A stretch of DNA of 59,043 bases, taken from positions 1-59,043 of the forward strand of contig NZ_JAJAFR010000021.1 of NCBI RefSeq assembly GCF_020734105.1, written 5' to 3'. Position 1 is the stretch's first letter, and the number at the start of each line of letters is the position of its first letter. Shown here in pieces: positions 8,587-17,262 of the stretch. Source of the stretch: Alkalihalobacillus deserti. Its GTDB lineage: Bacteria; Bacillota; Bacilli; Bacillales; Bacillaceae_D. Both the position numbers and the translations under genes were made by a program. The notes under the pieces were generated by a model. It did not search any database, was not told the origin of the DNA, and saw nothing but the letters and a program-made list of their open reading frames with translations.

Positions 8587-9447
8587 ATGATTCAAAATCT
8601 AGTAGTCGTTGGTTCTGGAGTGATGGGGAGAGGGATTGCTTATGTAGGGGCAATCGGAGGGTTCAATGTAACATTGGTTGATGTCAATCCATCTGCATTG
8701 AACAGTGCGGAAAAAGAGATTAATACTATTTTTGAAAAAGGTGTACGTTACGAAAAGATTACCGAAGCAGAAGCGACGGCAGCCAAAAGTCGGTTTTTAT
8801 ATTCTTCCAATCTAGAAGTTGCTGCGTCTCAAGCAGATTTAATTATAGAAGCAGTTCCAGAAAAAACAGAAATAAAGAAAGCCGTTTTTGAAACAATTGA
8901 AGAACATGCTCAAGAACACTGCTATTTTGCTACTAATACATCGACAATGAGCCCAACTGAAATTGGTTCTTATGGAAAACGCCCTGAAAAGACAATTGCG
9001 ATGCATTTTTTCAACCCAGTGCAAAAAATGCCACTTGTTGAAATTGTCCGAGGACTTGAAACAGCCGATAAAACGGTTCAGGTTATTAAAGAGGTTTCAC
9101 AAAAAATGGGCAAGGAAACGGTTGTTGTCAATGAATTTCCTGGATTTGTCACAAGTAGAATTAGTGCAATGGTAGGAAATGAAGCTTTCTATATGCTACA
9201 AGAAGGTGTTGGTTCACCTGAAGAAATTGATAAAGCAATTAAACTCGGTTTAAATTATCCGATGGGACCATTTGAACTCGGGGATTTAGTTGGATTGGAT
9301 GCACGATTAAACAACTTAAAATACTTACATGAAACATTAGGAGAAAAATTTAGACCATGTCCGTTACTAGTGAAATATGTGAAGGCGGGCCGATTGGGTA
9401 GAAAAACAGGAAAAGGCGTCTATGATTACACGGGTTCAAACAAATGA
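8587..9447 (+). CDS. paaH: 3-hydroxyacyl-CoA dehydrogenase PaaH
   Basis: The 286-aa NAD-dependent dehydrogenase oxidises 3-hydroxyadipyl-CoA to 3-oxoadipyl-CoA. It has an N-terminal Rossmann motif (VVGSGVMGRGIAYVGAIGGF) and the catalytic His region AMHFFNPVQKMPLVEIVRG. The NEFPGFVTSRISAMVGNEAF motif and the C-terminal dimerisation domain ending KAGRLGRKTGKGVYDY follow. Single-domain type as in Hbd/FadB2. An AAGGGAGATG ribosome site precedes the ATG. Its stop lies 14 bp before the thiolase start. Confidence 0.93.
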   Translation: MIQNLVVVGSGVMGRGIAYVGAIGGFNVTLVDVNPSALNSAEKEINTIFEKGVRYEKITEAEATAAKSRFLYSSNLEVAASQADLIIEAVPEKTEIKKAVFETIEEHAQEHCYFATNTSTMSPTEIGSYGKRPEKTIAMHFFNPVQKMPLVEIVRGLETADKTVQVIKEVSQKMGKETVVVNEFPGFVTSRISAMVGNEAFYMLQEGVGSPEEIDKAIKLGLNYPMGPFELGDLVGLDARLNNLKYLHETLGEKFRPCPLLVKYVKAGRLGRKTGKGVYDYTGSNK

Positions 9448-9461
9448 AAGAGGTGAAAGAA

Positions 9462-10667
9462 ATGGTAAAAGAGGTTGTGATTGTTGATGCAGTGAGAACG
9501 CCAATTGGCCGATACAAAGGCGGCTTAAAAGCCATTCGTCCAGATGATTTAGGAGCTATTGTGATTAAGTCTTTAATTGAGCGGAATCCCAAAGTAAACC
9601 CACTAGAAATAGAAGAGGTGGTTTTCGGTAATGCCAATGGTGCAGGGGAAGATAATCGAAATGTTGCGCGAATGTCCGCACTTTTAGCAGGTTTGCCAGT
9701 TGAAGTAGGTGGAACGACAATTAATCGCCTTTGTGGATCTGGACTTGATGCTGTTACATATGCGGCTCGAGCGATTGCAGTTGGCCAGGGGGATATCTTT
9801 ATTGCCGGTGGAACAGAAAGTATGACTCGCGCACCACTTGTTATGGCTAAACCGGAGGCAGAGTTTCCACGTGGTGACATGAAAATGTTTGATACAACAA
9901 TTGGCTGGAGGTTCACAAATCCGTTACTTGAAGAGATGTTTGGGGCAGACGCAATGCCAAAAACGGCTGAAAACGTTGCCGAGCAATTTACCATTTCTAG
10001 AGAGGAACAAGATCGATTTGCATTACAGAGTCAACAGCGTGCGAAAAACGCAATGGAGGAAGGGCGTTTTAAAGACGAAATCGTACCCGTTTCCATCACA
10101 GATAGAAAAGGAAACGTCACGATTATTGATCAAGATGAGCATCCAAGACCTGAGACGACACTGGAAAAACTCGCTAAGTTAAGACCTATCTTTGCAGGTG
10201 GAACGGTGACGGCTGGTAATGCATCGGGTGTGAACGATGGTGCTTCAGCACTTCTGATAATGAGTGCAGATAAAGCGAAAGAGCTTGGATTAAAACCTCT
10301 TGTAAAATATGTAACGTCTGCTGTTGCTGGATTAGAGCCGCGTATTATGGGGATTGGACCAATTTTTGCTTCAAGAAAGGCATTAGAACGTGCCAATCTG
10401 ACGATAAAAGATATTGGCTTGGTGGAATTAAATGAAGCCTTTGCTTCTCAATCTCTTGAATGTGTGAAGCAATTAGAGTTAGATGAAGAGATTGTCAATG
10501 TTAACGGTGGGGCGATTGCATTTGGCCACCCGCTTGGAGCAAGTGGAGCTAGAATTTTAACAACCCTTATTTATGAAATGAAGAAACGAAACGTAGAGAA
10601 TGGCTTGGCGACGATGTGTATTGGCGTCGGTCAAGGAATTGCAGCGATTGTAAAAAATGTAGAATAA
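9462..10667 (+). CDS. paaJ: 3-oxoadipyl-CoA/acetyl-CoA thiolase PaaJ
   Basis: The 401-aa thiolase cleaves 3-oxoadipyl-CoA (and the C8 dehydrosuberyl analogue) to acetyl-CoA and a shortened acyl-CoA. The nucleophilic cysteine is in [11 protein letters not shown] near residue 90. The histidine is in [17 protein letters not shown] near 356, and the second cysteine in [11 protein letters not shown] near 387. An ATG at 9444 is also in frame, but AGAGGTG at 9449-9455 is spaced for ATG 9462. Confidence 0.92.
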   Translation: MVKEVVIVDAVRTPIGRYKGGLKAIRPDDLGAIVIKSLIERNPKVNPLEIEEVVFGNANGAGEDNRNVARMSALLAGLPVEVGGTTINRLCGSGLDAVTYAARAIAVGQGDIFIAGGTESMTRAPLVMAKPEAEFPRGDMKMFDTTIGWRFTNPLLEEMFGADAMPKTAENVAEQFTISREEQDRFALQSQQRAKNAMEEGRFKDEIVPVSITDRKGNVTIIDQDEHPRPETTLEKLAKLRPIFAGGTVTAGNASGVNDGASALLIMSADKAKELGLKPLVKYVTSAVAGLEPRIMGIGPIFASRKALERANLTIKDIGLVELNEAFASQSLECVKQLELDEEIVNVNGGAIAFGHPLGASGARILTTLIYEMKKRNVENGLATMCIGVGQGIAAIVKNVE

Positions 10668-10706
10668 TAGTAGATGAGAGTAACGAAGTCTAGGAAGGAT
10701 AAGTTA

Positions 10707-11483
10707 ATGGGAAATGTTAAGTATTACCAAGAAAATAATCTAGCCTATATTACCATCAATAGACCTGATGCTCTTAATTGCTTTGACTATGAAACGTTAA
10801 AGAATTTAAGAGACGTTATTGAAGATATTCATATAAACAAGGACGTTCGTGTCGTTATCATTACTGGGGCTGGCGAAAAAGCCTTTAGTGCTGGAGCTGA
10901 TTTAAAAGAAAGAAAGCATTTAAATGAAACTGAAGTGAAACGAAACGTAAAAGCCATTCGTGATGTGTTTTCGGCAATTGAAGCGTTACCTCAGCCAACA
11001 ATTGCAGCGATTAATGGCTATGCATTAGGTGGAGGATTTGAATTGGCATTAGCTTGTGATTTTAGACTAGCTGTACCTGAAGCAAAAATGGGTTTGACGG
11101 AAGTAAGCTGGGCGATTATCCCTGGTGCTGGTGGGACGCAACGTTTGCCAAGGTTAATTGGACCTTCAAAAGCTATGGAATTAATTTTAACAGCAAAAAG
11201 AGTTAATGCTGATGAAGCTCTTTCCTTAGGTATCTTAAATTCAATCGCGAATAAAGAGGAATTAATTCCTCAGTGTGAAGTACTAGCATCGGCGATAACG
11301 ATAAATGGTCCTATTGCTGTACAGCAGGCAAAATACGCGATTCGACATGGAATGGAAGTTGATTTGCAAACAGGATTAGCAATTGAAGCGAAAGCGTATG
11401 AAGTGATTATTCCAACAAAGGACCGTATTGAAGCACTAGAAGCATTCTCAGAAAAAAGGGAACCTGCATTCAAAGGTGAATAG
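10707..11483 (+). CDS. Enoyl-CoA hydratase/isomerase (third crotonase of the cluster)
   Basis: A 258-aa crotonase with AFSAGADLKERK, ALGGGFELALACDFR and GLTEVSWAIIPGAGGTQRLP, so both catalytic glutamates are present and hydratase activity is expected. It resembles YngF/methylglutaconyl-CoA-hydratase-like enzymes. AGGAAGGA at 10692-10699 selects ATG 10707. Last gene before the operon terminator. With three crotonases but no MaoC domain, it might act on the open-chain intermediates; the exact step is not assignable from sequence. Confidence 0.85.
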   Translation: MGNVKYYQENNLAYITINRPDALNCFDYETLKNLRDVIEDIHINKDVRVVIITGAGEKAFSAGADLKERKHLNETEVKRNVKAIRDVFSAIEALPQPTIAAINGYALGGGFELALACDFRLAVPEAKMGLTEVSWAIIPGAGGTQRLPRLIGPSKAMELILTAKRVNADEALSLGILNSIANKEELIPQCEVLASAITINGPIAVQQAKYAIRHGMEVDLQTGLAIEAKAYEVIIPTKDRIEALEAFSEKREPAFKGE

Positions 11484-11555
11484 AAAGAGGTTGCAAACGA
11501 TTTAGCAATTTTCTATAATAGAACTATTATTGAATTTGGTATCCTTTTCTAGGTA

Positions 11556-11582
11556 GGGCTAATTTTTATTAGCCCTTTTTTC
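11556..11582 (+). terminator. Terminator of the paa operon
   Basis: GGGCTAAT (11556-11563) pairs with ATTAGCCC (11568-11575), followed by a T tract. It separates the catabolic operon from paaX, 27 bp upstream of the paaX start, so paaX depends on read-through or an unseen promoter. Confidence 0.85.
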
Positions 11583-11608
11583 AAACAAAAAATTCTGGGG
11601 ATGAGTAG

Positions 11609-12502
11609 ATGGAGAACACTTTAAATACAAGATCGATGATCTTTACTTTATATGGGGATTATATTAGACATTATGGAAATGAGATTTGGATCGGAAGCTT
11701 AATAAGCTTATTGCAAGAATTTGGTCATAATGAGCAATCTGTTCGCGCAGCGATTTCAAGAATGAACAAACAGGGCTGGATTCAGTCTAAAAGGGTTGGA
11801 AATAAAAGCTTTTATTCTTTAACCGATATAGGGAAAGCACGAATGGAAGAGGCTGCTGAAAGAATCTATAAAATAAAGCCTCACTCTTGGGACGGGAAAT
11901 GGAGAATTTTGATGTACAACATTCCTGAAGAAATTAGAAATGTTCGTGATGAACTACGCCAAGAGTTGATTTGGAGTGGGTTTGGTTCGATGTCAACTAG
12001 TTGTTGGTTATCACCAAACCCATTAGAAAAACAAGTATATGGTCTTATTGAGAAATATGAGATTAAAGAGTATGTTAACTTTTTTATCTCGCAATATGAT
12101 GGCCCTAAGGAAGACCAGAGTTTAATAAAAAAGTGTTGGAATTTAGATGAGATTAATGAGCGTTATGAGGAATTCATGCGTGAATATAGCCAGAAATATG
12201 TCATTGCAAAAAATAAAATAGAAAAAGGAAACATGACGGATGGTCAATGTTTTGTCGAAAGAACGATTTTAGTTCATGAGTATCGCAAGTTTCTCTTTAT
12301 TGACCCAGGTTTACCTGCTGAACTTTTACCGGATAAGTGGTTAGGTGACTCAGCAGCAGACCTTTTTTCTGAATACTATGTTGCTTTGGCTAAGAAAGCG
12401 TCTCAATTTTTTGAAGGTGTATTTAGAAAAGGGAATGAAAAAGTGAAAGTAAGTAAAGATTTTGATGTGTTAAGTCATCCTTTAATGATTGATACAGAAT
12501 AA
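11609..12502 (+). CDS. paaX: Phenylacetate-pathway repressor PaaX
   Basis: The 297-aa regulator has an N-terminal winged helix: SMIFTLYGDYIRHYGNEIWI and SVRAAISRMNKQGWIQSKRV near residues 9-70. The PaaX central domain (SWDGKWRILMYNIPEEIRN near 92-110) and the PaaX C-terminal domain with RTILVHEYRKFLFIDPGLPA follow. In the family the repressor releases DNA on binding phenylacetyl-CoA. The shared inverted repeats at five promoters of this island are its most likely targets; none is seen at its own promoter. A CTGGGGATG site precedes the ATG. Confidence 0.92.
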   Translation: MENTLNTRSMIFTLYGDYIRHYGNEIWIGSLISLLQEFGHNEQSVRAAISRMNKQGWIQSKRVGNKSFYSLTDIGKARMEEAAERIYKIKPHSWDGKWRILMYNIPEEIRNVRDELRQELIWSGFGSMSTSCWLSPNPLEKQVYGLIEKYEIKEYVNFFISQYDGPKEDQSLIKKCWNLDEINERYEEFMREYSQKYVIAKNKIEKGNMTDGQCFVERTILVHEYRKFLFIDPGLPAELLPDKWLGDSAADLFSEYYVALAKKASQFFEGVFRKGNEKVKVSKDFDVLSHPLMIDTE

Positions 12503-12507
12503 ACGAA

Positions 12508-12557
12508 AACAGCTTCTGAATGATAGTAATCCTCAATCATTCAAAAGCTGTTTTTTT
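12508..12557 (+). terminator. paaX terminator
   Basis: An AACAGCTT..GAATGAT arm (12508-12524) pairs with ATCATTC..AAGCTGTT, followed by a seven-T run around 12551. It begins 5 bp after the paaX stop. Confidence 0.88.
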
Positions 12558-12674
12558 CTATATTCTCCCAGTCGCTCTACATTTCAAAAAACGATAATTA
12601 AAATAATACGAGAGACTTAACCTTGAATAGGGTTTACTAACCAATTTACCTCAAGAGTTACCGTGAAGCTAGAA

Positions 12675-13193
12675 TTACCCCTGTTTGAGTTGTGTTAAAA
12701 ATTCCTGCCCTTTATCTCGGTAACTAGTAATGGTTAAACGAATTAAATCAAAATCCTCGTCAGTTAATTCACGAATGACTTTACCTGGAGAGCCCATGAC
12801 CATCGTTCTTGGAGGAATCTTTTTTCCAGGAGGAATTAATGTGTTCGCGCCAATAAAGGCAGATTCTCCGATTTCAGCTCCATCTAAAATGGTTGCTCCC
12901 ATTCCGATAAGAGCACCTGTTCGAATCGTACAGCCGTGTAAAATAACATTATGCCCAATCGATACTTCGTCCTCTAAAATAAGAGGGAATCCTGAGTAGT
13001 TGTGACAAGTTGAGTTATCTTGGATATTGCATCGCTCCCCAATTACAATGGGCGCTTCGTCCCCGCGAATAACGGTATTAAACCAAATACTAGATTCTTT
13101 ACCAATCGTAACATCTCCAATGATGTGAACACCGGGTGCAACGAAAACGTTTTCAGAAAGTTTGGGATTTTTATCTTTATAAGGGTAAAGCAT
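12675..13193 (-). CDS. Gamma-carbonic-anhydrase-like hexapeptide protein (PaaY/YtoA type)
   Basis: A 172-aa left-handed beta-helix protein with repeated hexapeptides. The zinc-binding histidines are in STCHNYSG and SIGHNVILHGC. The QDNS and MGSPGKVIRELT motifs are typical of gamma-CA/PaaY proteins. In other bacteria PaaY is a thioesterase acting on dead-end CoA intermediates of PAA degradation; context supports that, but a housekeeping YtoA-like role is equally possible. The AGGAGGT at 13199-13205 sets the start at ATG 13193; the longer frame to 13259 would enter the divergent gene. Confidence 0.82.
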   Translation of the reverse strand: MLYPYKDKNPKLSENVFVAPGVHIIGDVTIGKESSIWFNTVIRGDEAPIVIGERCNIQDNSTCHNYSGFPLILEDEVSIGHNVILHGCTIRTGALIGMGATILDGAEIGESAFIGANTLIPPGKKIPPRTMVMGSPGKVIRELTDEDFDLIRLTITSYRDKGQEFLTQLKQG

Positions 13194-13257
13194 ACTAGAC
13201 CTCCTCATGATTATAAGATAAAATAAGTATAACATTATTTTTACGAGGGGTGAAATC

Positions 13258-14208
13258 ATGAATATACTTTGTGAGCATTTATCGATAAATTATCCGATTT
13301 TTCAAGGTGGGATGGGAAATGTAAGTCATGCCCAGTTAACAGCAGCCGTCTCAGAAGCGGGTGCTTTGGGGACGGTCGGTGCCGGGACCATGAAGCCTCA
13401 AGAGCTTCAGAAAATCATATTAGAAATAAAAGAACGAACGAATAAACCTTTTGCTTTAAATATTCCAATTTCTGTCCAACCTTTTTTAGAAGAGGTAATC
13501 GAGCTTGTATTTAAACATGAGATTCCAATCGTTTCATTATCAGCAGGTAACCCGGCGCCATTTATTCAGGCCTTTCGGGATAAAGGTATAAAAGTAATTA
13601 GTGTGGTTGCCTCTGTCAAACAAGCCATAAAGTCTGAAGCTATCGGTGCTGATGTCATTGTAGCTGAAGGCTATGAAGCGGCTGGGATTAATTCAAATTT
13701 TGAAACAACAACGCTGGCTTTGATTCCCCAGGTGGTAAAGGCCGTATCGATTCCTGTTGTGGCAGCAGGAGGGATTGGAGATGGGAGTGGTTTGTTAGCG
13801 ATGTTATCTCTTGGAGCGCAGGGTGTCCAGATGGGAACGAGATTTATTGCTACACAAGAAGCATTAGTTCATGAAAAGTATAAGAAGTTAATTGTTGGGG
13901 CAAACGATACAGAGACGGTCATTGTCGGTCGAACAATGGGTCGAGTTCGACGCTTGTTAAATACAGAATATGCTAGAAAGCTTCAAGAACTTGAAGGGGA
14001 GGGAATTACCCTTGATGAATTTAATCGTTTAACGGATGAAGCACATCATATTGCTAGTGCGATTCATGGTGATTTGTCTGAAGGGCACTTAAATAGTGGT
14101 CAAATAGCAGGTCTAATAGATGACGTACCAACTGTTTCGACACTCATTAAAACCATGATCACTGAGGCAAAAACAGTTCATGGAAATTTAAACGCGATTT
14201 TAAAATAA
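13258..14208 (+). CDS. Nitronate monooxygenase/FabK-like FMN protein
   Basis: A 316-aa TIM-barrel flavoprotein of the 2-nitropropane dioxygenase superfamily. It shows the N-terminal PIFQGGMGNVSHAQLTAAVS, a central EGYEAAGINSN, the FMN phosphate-binding AAGGIGDGSGLLAMLSLGAQ, and GTRFIAT. It could be a nitronate monooxygenase or an enoyl-ACP reductase II relative; sequence alone does not decide. Divergent from the PaaY-like gene with 64 bp between starts, so they may share control. GAGGGGTG precedes the ATG. A link to PAA catabolism is positional only. Confidence 0.8.
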   Translation: MNILCEHLSINYPIFQGGMGNVSHAQLTAAVSEAGALGTVGAGTMKPQELQKIILEIKERTNKPFALNIPISVQPFLEEVIELVFKHEIPIVSLSAGNPAPFIQAFRDKGIKVISVVASVKQAIKSEAIGADVIVAEGYEAAGINSNFETTTLALIPQVVKAVSIPVVAAGGIGDGSGLLAMLSLGAQGVQMGTRFIATQEALVHEKYKKLIVGANDTETVIVGRTMGRVRRLLNTEYARKLQELEGEGITLDEFNRLTDEAHHIASAIHGDLSEGHLNSGQIAGLIDDVPTVSTLIKTMITEAKTVHGNLNAILK

Positions 14209-14213
14209 GCAGA

Positions 14214-14250
14214 GAAACCTGTACTATTCGTAGTACAGGTTTCTTTATGT
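14214..14250 (+). terminator. Terminator after the flavoprotein gene
   Basis: A 13-bp perfect stem (GAAACCTGTACTA at 14214-14226, TAGTACAGGTTTC at 14231-14243) with a TTCG loop and a T-rich tail. Confidence 0.85.
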
Positions 14251-14319
14251 TTTTATCCAAGGTCTTGATTTAGATGGAAAGAAACCCTGTTTTATAAGGT
14301 TGTATTGCTTGTTAAGCGA

Positions 14320-14367
14320 TTGACTAAATATATCACTATGTGTTATGTTACGTATATAAAACGTCAT
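14320..14367 (+). promoter_or_regulatory. Promoter and operator of the thioesterase-MFS operon
   Basis: -35 TTGACT (14320-14325) is 18 bp from -10 TATGTT (14344-14349). The island motif GTTACGT-N7-ACGTCAT at 14347-14367 overlaps the -10 and start region. This links the transport/thioesterase genes to the PAA regulon. Confidence 0.6.
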
Positions 14368-14398
14368 ACTATTTTATAATTAAAAGGAGGGTTCTTCA

Positions 14399-14803
14399 AT
14401 GGACGATAAAATACTTGAGCATTTTAAGAAAGATAAATATGCTGAATCGTTAGGAATTTCTATTGAGAAGGTTGAAGAAGGGTACGCTGAAGTGACTATG
14501 AGTGTAAATGAAAATATGGTTAATTTCCATGGAACAACAAATGGAGGAGTTATTTTCTCTTTAGCTGATGCAGCGTTTGCCTACGCAAGCAATTCGTATG
14601 GGCAAACAGCAGTTGGGTTAACAATAACAATGAATTATATGCAAGCAGGTGTTGTAAACGAAAAATTGAAAGCGGTTGCTAAAGAGGATAACAAATCTAA
14701 TCGCATAGGATTATATCGGATTGAAGTATTGAATCAAAAGGATGAGCTAATCGCTCTGGCAGAAGGTATGGTTTATCGAAAAAAGGAAATGTTCATTAAC
14801 TAA
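14399..14803 (+). CDS. paaI: PaaI-like hotdog thioesterase
   Basis: A 134-aa single hotdog-domain thioesterase. The core NFHGTTNGGVIFSLADAAFA contains the family's HGG-like active-site turn (here HGTTNGG) and the acidic residue of the following helix. PaaI hydrolyses phenylacetyl-CoA or hydroxyphenylacetyl-CoA, returning trapped CoA when downstream steps stall. It has a strong AAAGGAGGG ribosome site. Directly downstream of the island operator and first of a probable three-gene operon with the MFS carrier and a second hotdog protein. Confidence 0.88.
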   Translation: MDDKILEHFKKDKYAESLGISIEKVEEGYAEVTMSVNENMVNFHGTTNGGVIFSLADAAFAYASNSYGQTAVGLTITMNYMQAGVVNEKLKAVAKEDNKSNRIGLYRIEVLNQKDELIALAEGMVYRKKEMFIN

Positions 14804-14860
14804 TGGTTCATTAAGAAAAAAAGAAAAGTGATAATATAACAGTCCGTATGTAACGATTAT

Positions 14861-14913
14861 ATTGCCAAGGTAGCAGCGACGCTTTTATCCTATTAAACTC
14901 TTACCTTGGTAAT
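14861..14913 (+). other. Stem-loop between thioesterase and MFS genes
   Basis: ATTGCCAAGGTA (14861-14872) pairs with TACCTTGGTAAT (14902-14913) with one mismatch across a 29-nt loop and no T tract. It is probably an mRNA structural or processing element; its function is not readable from sequence. Confidence 0.35.
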
Positions 14914-14948
14914 AAATAAACCAACTATCAGCGTAAAAGGAGTCCGGT

Positions 14949-16217
14949 ATGAAGATTTTCCGAATCCATAAAGGTTGGTTCATTTTAGGAATTACGCTTT
15001 TAAATCTATTTGCTTGTTTGGGATTAGGACGATTTTCTTTAGGAGCTATCCTTCCTTTCATGAAGGAAAGCTTGAGTATGTCCTATACAGAAGTGGGGAT
15101 CATCGCATCAGCCGTCTTTTTAGGTTATCTTATTGGAGCTATTTCAGTGGGGTATTTTGTCCAGCGATTTACTGCGAAACGGGCTATTATCTTGGCTTTG
15201 ATTATTGTTGCCTTGGGAATGGGAATGAGTACAGTCGTTTTTAACTTTTGGTCATCTTACGTTTCTTTATTGATCATTGGACTCGGTTCAGGGGCTGCAA
15301 ACGTTGCATCATTGAGTATCGTAGGAAAATGGTTCTCGGTAAAGCTTCGAGGAATGGCAATGGGAATTGCACAATCAGGCTCAGGATTAGGAATGGTCAT
15401 CGGTGGATTTTTAGTTCCTTCAATTATGTTAGTCAATAATGACGGCTGGAGAATAAGTTGGGGTGTTCTTTCCATTATCGTGTTACTCATTATTTTTATC
15501 AACGTAATTTTCCTAGAAGACAATCCAGAGGAGTTACATTTGAAGCCTGTTGGAACAAAGGGTAAATTAAAAGAAGAAATAAAGAAAAACGAAAAAAAAG
15601 AGAATGGTTTATTAATCGATCATGTCTATAAGGATAAAACGATTATTCTAATAGGACTTATTTATTTAACATGGGGATTCTCTTATATAATTTTCTCTAC
15701 GTTTTTAGTTGATTATTTAATCATTGATACCTCAATTGATAGCACAAAAGCAGGAAAGTATTATGCGGCAGCTGGAATCGCAAGTATTGTGAGCGGTTTT
15801 ATATGGGGAATTTTGTCAGATAGAATTGGTAGAATGTTGACTTTATTTATTGTCTACTTTTTTCAATCCTCCTTATTGTTACTTTTGGGATTAACAAAAC
15901 AACCACTTCTCCTGTTAGTTGTCATCATTTTATATGCATTATCACTATGGGCTGTCCCAACTGTCATTGTAGCTGCTGTAAGTGATAGGACAACTGCTCA
16001 CAAAGCCTCTATGGCTATTGGATTTATCACGCTCTTCTTTGGAATTGGTCAGTGGATCTCTCCAATGATCATTGGGGCACTCCTTGATGCTTATGGGAGT
16101 TATAAGGCAGCTTTTTTTGTATCAGCATTCATTTGCTATTTTGGTAGTTTAGGATGCATCGTGATGCATGTAAAATCAAAAAACAAATTAAGAAAAGTAG
16201 AGAAATCACCGGCCTAA
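14949..16217 (+). CDS. MFS transporter, candidate aromatic acid carrier
   Basis: A 422-aa protein with 12 predicted membrane segments, split by a charged loop near residues 200-220. The first half has the MFS signature between TM2 and TM3 (GYFVQRFTAKRAI), and the second half GILSDRIGRMLTL. It resembles aromatic/organic-acid and cyanate-type MFS permeases. It lies between two PAA-type thioesterases and behind the shared operator, so uptake of phenylacetate or a related aromatic acid, or export of the acid released by the thioesterases, is the reasonable inference. AAAGGAGTCC ribosome site. Confidence 0.82.
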   Translation: MKIFRIHKGWFILGITLLNLFACLGLGRFSLGAILPFMKESLSMSYTEVGIIASAVFLGYLIGAISVGYFVQRFTAKRAIILALIIVALGMGMSTVVFNFWSSYVSLLIIGLGSGAANVASLSIVGKWFSVKLRGMAMGIAQSGSGLGMVIGGFLVPSIMLVNNDGWRISWGVLSIIVLLIIFINVIFLEDNPEELHLKPVGTKGKLKEEIKKNEKKENGLLIDHVYKDKTIILIGLIYLTWGFSYIIFSTFLVDYLIIDTSIDSTKAGKYYAAAGIASIVSGFIWGILSDRIGRMLTLFIVYFFQSSLLLLLGLTKQPLLLLVVIILYALSLWAVPTVIVAAVSDRTTAHKASMAIGFITLFFGIGQWISPMIIGALLDAYGSYKAAFFVSAFICYFGSLGCIVMHVKSKNKLRKVEKSPA

Positions 16218-16233
16218 AAGGAGTGATAATAAA

Positions 16234-16656
16234 ATGGATAATAAATTTAAGACGAGTGACTTTATGAAGGTGATTCATGCAGGGGGAAAACCACCTAATT
16301 GCGATGAAACATTAAATATTAAAATAAATAGAGCGCAGGATGGCGTTGCCCAATGTACGTGGGTCGTCGATGAAAGATATTTAAACGGTGTTGGAGTAGT
16401 AATGGGGGGATTTATTTCGTCAGCTGCTGACATTGCGATGGCCTATGCCATTTCAACACTGTTAGAAGAGAATCAATCATTTGCCTCGATTAATCTTAAT
16501 ACAACGTTTCATCGACCTTTGTTTGTTGGAGACGTTCACGTAGAAGCAAGGGTAGAGAAAAAAGGGAAGAAAATTGTCTATCTTATATGCGAGATCGTGC
16601 AAAATGGGAAAAAAGTAGCGAACGTTGATTCATCGGTTATCGTGTTAGAGAATTAA
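16234..16656 (+). CDS. Second PaaI-like hotdog thioesterase
   Basis: A 140-aa hotdog protein with GVVMGGFISSAADIAMAYAI as the active-site helix (MGG turn) and the tail FHRPLFVGDVHVEARVEKKG. It starts 16 bp after the MFS stop with an AAAGGAGTG site, so it is co-transcribed. It differs clearly from the thioesterase at 14399, suggesting a different acyl-CoA preference rather than a recent duplicate. Confidence 0.82.
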   Translation: MDNKFKTSDFMKVIHAGGKPPNCDETLNIKINRAQDGVAQCTWVVDERYLNGVGVVMGGFISSAADIAMAYAISTLLEENQSFASINLNTTFHRPLFVGDVHVEARVEKKGKKIVYLICEIVQNGKKVANVDSSVIVLEN

Positions 16657-16675
16657 TAGAGTTTTTTTAATTCTA

Positions 16676-16733
16676 TTGACATAATGTCCTTACTACCTTA
16701 TATTTTCATAGTATGACGTATAAAAAACGGTAT
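16676..16733 (+). promoter_or_regulatory. Promoter and operator of the decayed reductase gene
   Basis: -35 TTGACA (16676-16681) and -10 TATATT (16699-16704) are 17 bp apart. The motif ATGACGT-N7-ACGGTAT lies at 16713-16733. The promoter looks intact although the gene it drives is broken. Confidence 0.6.
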
Positions 16734-16765
16734 ATATATAATGGAAATACCGGAGGGTTAGTCAT

Positions 16766-17139
16766 ATGAAAAATAGTAAAGTATAGGACATAACAATTAT
16801 CGGAGGAGGTCCGACTGGATTATTTGCAGCTTTTTATGCTGATATACAGAGATCATTGATGTTGACGATGTAATTATAAACTATGGCTTTGTATCATCAC
16901 TAGGACCGATGAAAAATTGGGGGCTTTCGATTAAAAAGAATTCAATCGTTGTAAACTCAAAAATGGAAACCAATATACCTGGAGTTTATGCAGCAGGTGA
17001 TATTTGCATATATGAAGGCAAAGTAAAATTAATTGCAACAGGATTTGGTGAAGCGCCTACTGCAGTTAATAATGCAAAATCGTTTATTGACCCTGATGGA
17101 AAAGTACAGCCTTTTCATAGTACAAGTGTATTTGCGTAG
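16766..17139 (+). pseudogene. Ferredoxin-NADP reductase (YumC/TrxR-like), nonsense plus large internal deletion
   Basis: ATG 16766 begins MKNSKV, then TAG (16784-16786), then DITIIGGGPTGLFAAFYA, the FAD-binding N-terminus of the YumC-type reductase. After about 20 residues the sequence jumps to the C-terminal segment [40 protein letters not shown] and [18 protein letters not shown]. Roughly two thirds of an about 330-aa protein is missing, including the NADPH domain. It cannot be functional. Because the island operator is upstream and paaE is absent, it may once have supplied electrons to PaaABC; this is inference. Confidence 0.88.
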
Positions 17140-17171
17140 TTCTGTTAAGGTAATAATCGTTGTTCGCTTAT

Positions 17172-17216
17172 CAGGCAGGAACCACGGACATTAGGTGGAT
17201 CTCCTGTCTGTTTTTA
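17172..17216 (+). terminator. Terminator after the reductase pseudogene
   Basis: CAGGCAGGA (17172-17180) pairs with TCCTGTCTG (17202-17210, one G-U), followed by five T. Confidence 0.8.
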
Positions 17217-17262
17217 ATTGATAATATAGTCGAATCGATGGACTTAACTTATGAAAAGAAGT

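Noticed and set aside
9350..9994. 214-aa open frame on the minus strand
   Set aside because: Lies wholly over paaH/paaJ, has serine/proline-rich shadow composition and no ribosome site.
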